Source of the DNA: Cherax quadricarinatus
Taxonomy: Eukaryota > Arthropoda > Malacostraca > Decapoda > Parastacidae
Direction: 5' to 3'
DNA: 64,000 bases
Assembly (NCBI RefSeq): GCF_038502225.1
Contig: NC_091300.1
Location: 42,905,532-42,969,531 of the forward strand
A program made the position numbers and the translations under genes. Below are positions 60,111-64,000 of the stretch, in pieces. The notes below the pieces were generated by a model. The model was given only the letters and a program-made list of their open reading frames with translations. It made no database searches and was not told the origin of the DNA. Within the stretch, counting starts at the first letter, position 1. Each line of letters starts with the position of its first letter.

Positions 60111-61940
60111 TGAATTATTATTACGAGGAATCCTACCATACATTACATGGCCTCCTGCAGTCTTCAAAAGGGTGACACCACATTTCTTTACCATACCCTT
60201 TACAAAGGAGGCATAATAGTCACTACCTATCAAAATATTTATTGGGCCTACAGAATCATCACTTACCCCAGAAGGTGCTAAATTTACATTATGTGAAAGT
60301 CTTTCTGTAGCTTTACTAAGCCCTACTGTAGATATTTTCTCTGGAAGTCTATCTACAATTACTGCATTAACACGTTTTTTCTCATTGGCCAACCTGACAG
60401 TTACATAAACAGTGTCATACAATTGAGCTCTTTTATCCGAGAGAAAACCAGATAATTTTAAAGTTGTGGGATCTCCCATCTGTACTTTCATACCATCAAG
60501 ACATTTACGTTTTATGAAAGTACGTTGGGATCCCTGGTCCAATAATGCAGTTACATTTTTTGATTTATGCCTTTTATCATCAATTTTTACCTGTAACACA
60601 GGTAAGGCTACTTCAGCAAAACCATCATTATTAACATTAGCAGCAATTTTTACATTAGCCACTGTTGTGTCAGGATTGTCAACATTATCATTATTATCAA
60701 CATTATCATATAGACCTTTACACATGACTATATGGTGTCTTCCTTTGTGACATTGATAACAGTTGTATAATTTAGCATGACAATCCTTTACATTGTGATT
60801 ACCTAAACACCTGATACATCTGTCAAATTCTTCCAATCTTTCAACTTTATCATTCCATGAATTGTATGCATTACAATTCTTAGAAAAATGAGTACCCTTG
60901 CAGAAAAGACTATCTCTATTTTCTTCGACTGGTTTCTTATTAACTGGGCTACCCTTAGGAGGGTACTTATTTTTCTTACCTTGTGGAGAATCATTATTTC
61001 TGATTCCTGCTACTTGATATGCACCTATGCAACTCTTTTTAGGAAATGAATTTTGATTATTACCATTGGGATAATTTTTCCCTTTGTGAAACTTGACAGA
61101 TACCTCAGAGTTATTATGTGTTGCATCTTTAAAATGGGTTAGTTGGCTGGTCTGCAACTGCACAATTAATTCTTGTAGACCTAGTCTTATTTCCTCCAGT
61201 CCAAAATAACCCTTGTGATATTTGTTTGAGAATCATTCAAGTGTTTTATAGTTTAATTTATTCTGTACTATGGCACTCAATAACCAGCCTGATTCCTTCA
61301 GATTATATTTATTACTTAAAGTTTTGAAAGTGCTATCCAGTTTAACTCTAAACTGCTGTAAACCTTTGTAAGTGTCATCTGGAGATTTTAAATTAACGAT
61401 GATATTCACTAGATCCAACCTTTGTTCTATATTACCATAAGTGACCTTCAACAAGTCAAATGCTTCCTTGTAAGAGTCATCTACATTGGGAAAGGCTTGT
61501 ATGAGTATGTGAGCATCTCCTCTTACCTGTCCTTTGAGGTAAAATAATTTAGTTACACAGACTAGATCGCTCCTATCATGCACAGCTGCTTTAAAAATTG
61601 ACCAAAACTCCTCCCAGTTTTCTCCAGGATTAAATATAGGTAAACATAATTCTGGGAGTTTTGGAGCAGACTGATTAACTGCCTGGTTTACACATTTTAA
61701 TTTATTCAAAGCCTGACTTTTACAAGAATGAATCTTTTCTTCTAATTCATAATACTGATTAATCATGAGATCTACTTCAGTCTCATCTACACACTTTACT
61801 AGCAAATCTCCTTCTTCTTCTTCTTCTGATGACCAGAGCTTTGGTAAGATGGGTAAGGAAGAAGGATGGGTAAGGATGGAAATATTGGAAAAGGGTGGGA
61901 GGGGGGGGGAGAGGTAGGATATAAAAGGTAAGTGGCCCAA
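60111..61940 (-). pseudogene. BEL/Pao gag and protease, interrupted by an in-frame TGA
   Basis: The gag part (61940-61233) has a Glu-rich start, a helical stretch (MINQYYELEEKIHSCKSQAL) and a DUF1759-like capsid region (PELCLPIFNPGENWEEFWSI, FYLKGQVRGDA, LLKVTYGN, LLSAIVQNKLNY). After an in-frame TGA at 61233-61235 the same frame continues with a Lys/Asn-rich linker, zinc knuckles (CIRCLGNHNVKDC, CYQCHKGRHHIVMC) and an aspartic protease (VTALLDQGSQRTFI, with DQG at residues 209-211 of the second frame where D-S/T-G is usual). It would have packaged and processed element RNA and protein. The true start codon is uncertain. Confidence 0.85.
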
Positions 61941-62087
61941 CCACTTTGGTGCAAATTAAAAAGTGTATGTGATTTAATAAGATATTCTTTAAGAGGTATA
62001 ATACTAACCCATCAGAGTCACATAGATATAATAGGTATATAACTACATGACTCTGAATTGGTAGTAATTATACAAGTTGCAACTGCA
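61941..62087. other. Possible 5' leader or LTR remnant of the BEL/Pao element
   Basis: AT-rich sequence between the gag start and the poly-T of the neighbouring LINE. On the minus strand a TGGTTGGGCCACTTACC stretch just before gag lies where a primer-binding site could be, but I cannot match it to a tRNA. No LTR ends are identifiable. Confidence 0.35.
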
Positions 62088-64000
62088 TTTTTTTTTTTTT
62101 TTTTTTTTTTTTTCGCAGTTGCACAACAGATATTTATACGACAGGAAAGGCAATGATTTTCTGGCCAGTTTATAAGTTCGTGACAATAGCTTCTTAATGG
62201 TGGTGTCCAACAATAGTCAATAGCATAATTTTACATTAGAAAGTTATTTAAGATGTCTCCCTAATTGGGGGCGATGATTTTCTCAGTATACATAGAAGGG
62301 TTCTGGTGGTATCTAATCTTCTTCGTCAGGTAAGTTACTCAAAATCATGGGTCGAGGGTAATCATCTTTATGAATAAAACGACGAACCCTCTGTGGGAGA
62401 GTCATTCTTTGAGTCCTGTGAGGCGGAGTATTGATGGTGTAATCGGTGGTATTTATCACTTGTATAGGATGTTCTCTATCTGGCATGTATAGTTCTTGCA
62501 TTGTATAAAGTTGTTTCTTTTTTAGAGTGTCAATGCGTACATTTATGGCAGTAATGTCTTGCTGTGTGTGTAAATCTGCCATTTTAACTCTGTCTCTCCT
62601 CTTGGTATCGGTAATAAAGCGAAGAGCTCTATTCTGGACCCTTTGTAACCGTAGCATGTTGGTCTTTGTTGTTAATGACATTGGGACACAAGGGTATTCA
62701 AGTATAGGTCTTATTATCATTTTATACAGATGTTTTTTGACATGTTGAGGGGCTTGATTGAATCGAAAGAGTCTGCTAAGACCGGCTTTGGCTGTGTTGA
62801 TCTTTTTAGTTACATGAGATGTTGAGTGGAGCAGCCTGTCTATTTCATATCCCAAGATCTTGTTAGGGTTTTTAATGGTTACAGGTGTACCTCTGATGGA
62901 GATACCCCCTTTATCTTCGATGGTTGATGCAAAACATCCTATCGTGCTAACAAGGACCTTGTCAGGATTAGTCATAATTCTCCATTTCTTCTCCCAATTA
63001 GATGTTCGACGAAGTTCAATATTTATTTTTTCTATGACTCTCTCATACTTGTATTTTCCTGTTACTGGAGTTGATGAGACGACATGAATAACATCATCTG
63101 CAAACTGTGTCACAATTGTGTCATTAAACTCTGGTTGAGGAAGGTCATTCACATAAATGTTAAACAGAAGTGGACTGAGACAAGAACCTTGTGGGACACC
63201 AGCCGTCGGTATAAAAGGTTCTGTCGACTTGCCATGAAAGGTGGGAATGATTTTTCTTTGAGTTAAGAAATTATAAATTACTCTGAGAAAAGTCCAGTTA
63301 TGGTCTGGTAGGTCAATGAGTTTGTATATAAGGCCATCATGCCATAAGCTATCAAAAGCTTTATGAACATCTCTGGTGGCAATTAAGGCAAGATTGCCCT
63401 GCTGTTTTAGACTTGCTACAGTGTCAAAAATAACATTTATTGCATGATTGGTACCTCTATGTGTTCTAAAGCCAAATTGTTTTTCAGTAAACAAGTGATT
63501 AAACTCCATATAGTAATTCAATCTGTTGGAAATGACTTTCTCAAGAACTTTTCCAGTGACTTCAAGTAAAGATATAGGTCTATAGTTCCCAGGTTGGTGG
63601 ATATCTTTATTGGGCTTAGCAAGAAAGATCATTCTAGCAGTCTTAAAAACAACTGGAAAATGTCCTGAGGCCAAGATGGCATTAAAGATATTTACCAAGG
63701 ACTGTTTGCAATTTCTAGGTAGGTACTTTATTTGTTTCATTGTTATTCCAGAGAGGCCAGGGGCTCTATTTCTCATTCTTCCAATAACCTGACTTATCTC
63801 TAGTAATGTAATAGGTCTAGTAAGCGGGTGGGTATCTTCAAGAGTTGAAGTATCGATGGTAGGTAGTGGTTGTAGATCATCCAAGTTCTCATCTCTCCAT
63901 TCATTTACTAACTGATAATGATTATTATTAAATTGACGACTGTTATTGTGAGAGAGAATTTTCTCCCATACATCACCCATCAAATTAGCCTGGTCCTGTG
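62088..64000 (-). mobile_element. Jockey-superfamily LINE with poly-A tail, 5' end outside the window
   Basis: On the minus strand the element has an open ORF2 to the window edge, a 3' UTR of about 200 bp (62114-62312) and a poly-A tail seen as a T run of about 26 at 62088-62113. A poly-A tail and this reverse transcriptase type fit the Jockey/I group and differ from the CR1-like elements elsewhere in the window. TGCAACTGC and GCAGTTGCA flank the T run as an inverted match. It lies beside the gag start of the BEL/Pao copy and may have inserted into its 5' part. Confidence 0.85.
62313..64000 (-). CDS. LINE ORF2 reverse transcriptase, 5'-partial
   Basis: The frame is open from the window edge to a stop at 62313 (over 560 codons seen). 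Reverse transcriptase blocks in order, numbered from position 63983: APGLSGITMKQIKYLP (about 74-89), MIFLAKPNKD, GNYRPISLLEV (132-142), KQFGFRTHRGTNHA, TRDVHKAFDSLWH with Asp205, AGVPQGSCLSPLLFNIYVND (261-280) and QFADDVIHV with FADD at 294-297. The thumb and C-terminal region follow (RLQRVQNRALRFITDT). No stops or frameshifts occur in the visible part and the catalytic Asp residues are present. The upstream endonuclease lies outside the window. A nearby ATG encoding MGDVWEK is internal, because the frame continues upstream. Confidence 0.92.
   Translation of the reverse strand, partial: QDQANLMGDVWEKILSHNNSRQFNNNHYQLVNEWRDENLDDLQPLPTIDTSTLEDTHPLTRPITLLEISQVIGRMRNRAPGLSGITMKQIKYLPRNCKQSLVNIFNAILASGHFPVVFKTARMIFLAKPNKDIHQPGNYRPISLLEVTGKVLEKVISNRLNYYMEFNHLFTEKQFGFRTHRGTNHAINVIFDTVASLKQQGNLALIATRDVHKAFDSLWHDGLIYKLIDLPDHNWTFLRVIYNFLTQRKIIPTFHGKSTEPFIPTAGVPQGSCLSPLLFNIYVNDLPQPEFNDTIVTQFADDVIHVVSSTPVTGKYKYERVIEKINIELRRTSNWEKKWRIMTNPDKVLVSTIGCFASTIEDKGGISIRGTPVTIKNPNKILGYEIDRLLHSTSHVTKKINTAKAGLSRLFRFNQAPQHVKKHLYKMIIRPILEYPCVPMSLTTKTNMLRLQRVQNRALRFITDTKRRDRVKMADLHTQQDITAINVRIDTLKKKQLYTMQELYMPDREHPIQVINTTDYTINTPPHRTQRMTLPQRVRRFIHKDDYPRPMILSNLPDEED

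Overview
This is a eukaryotic, repeat-dominated window with no host protein-coding gene that I can support. The best guess for the source is a decapod crustacean (crayfish, lobster or shrimp type). The reasons are a tRNA-headed SINE with a body I recall from decapod sequence, very abundant (AC)n tracts, several CR1/L2-like and RTE-like LINE families, a BEL/Pao LTR element, and short dispersed motifs around GCGCTAAAC. The taxonomic call rests on recollection of these repeats, not on a search.

Layout. Positions 1-9768 are a run of abutting, mutually different tandem arrays: a GTG/GTA trinucleotide tract, a 51-bp unit (split by a SINE), a 24-bp unit, a purine-rich 14-bp unit, a G-rich 21-bp unit of about 200 copies, a 30-bp unit and a decayed unit of about 21 bp. 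Positions 9769-31733 are one array of a 28-bp unit (about 640 copies). It carries higher-order structure, including a 2,268-bp (81-unit) block present twice with no difference found in the reading frames compared. The array is interrupted at 26393-30458 by a CR1-like LINE whose two ORFs are both open. The long open frames across all these arrays, on both strands, follow from unit composition and are not genes.

From 31.7 to 50 kb the sequence is AT-richer intergenic DNA. It holds SINE pieces, LINE fragments of two CR1/L2-like families, dinucleotide tracts, four small minisatellites (22, 25, 15 and 37 bp) and repeats carrying a hammerhead-ribozyme-like core. A second, nearly complete LINE lies at 50430-54540; each of its ORFs is broken once, at a homopolymer run. 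A large inverted repeat with the hammerhead-like core in both arms lies at 56060-56765. The right end is a nest of minus-strand retroelements: a 5'-truncated RTE-like LINE, a decayed BEL/Pao gag-pro-RT, and a Jockey-superfamily LINE with a poly-A tail whose reading frame runs off the window.

How it fits together: retrotransposons supply all the protein-coding capacity. LINE 3' tails appear to seed microsatellites, since one family ends in a GGTGAGTAC-type tail followed by (AC)n at several sites. Unequal exchange or replication slippage has expanded the tandem arrays. The items I find most worth a second look are the minisatellite mosaic with its 28-bp higher-order repeats, the apparently intact CR1-like insertion with readable empty sites, and the hammerhead-like repeats.
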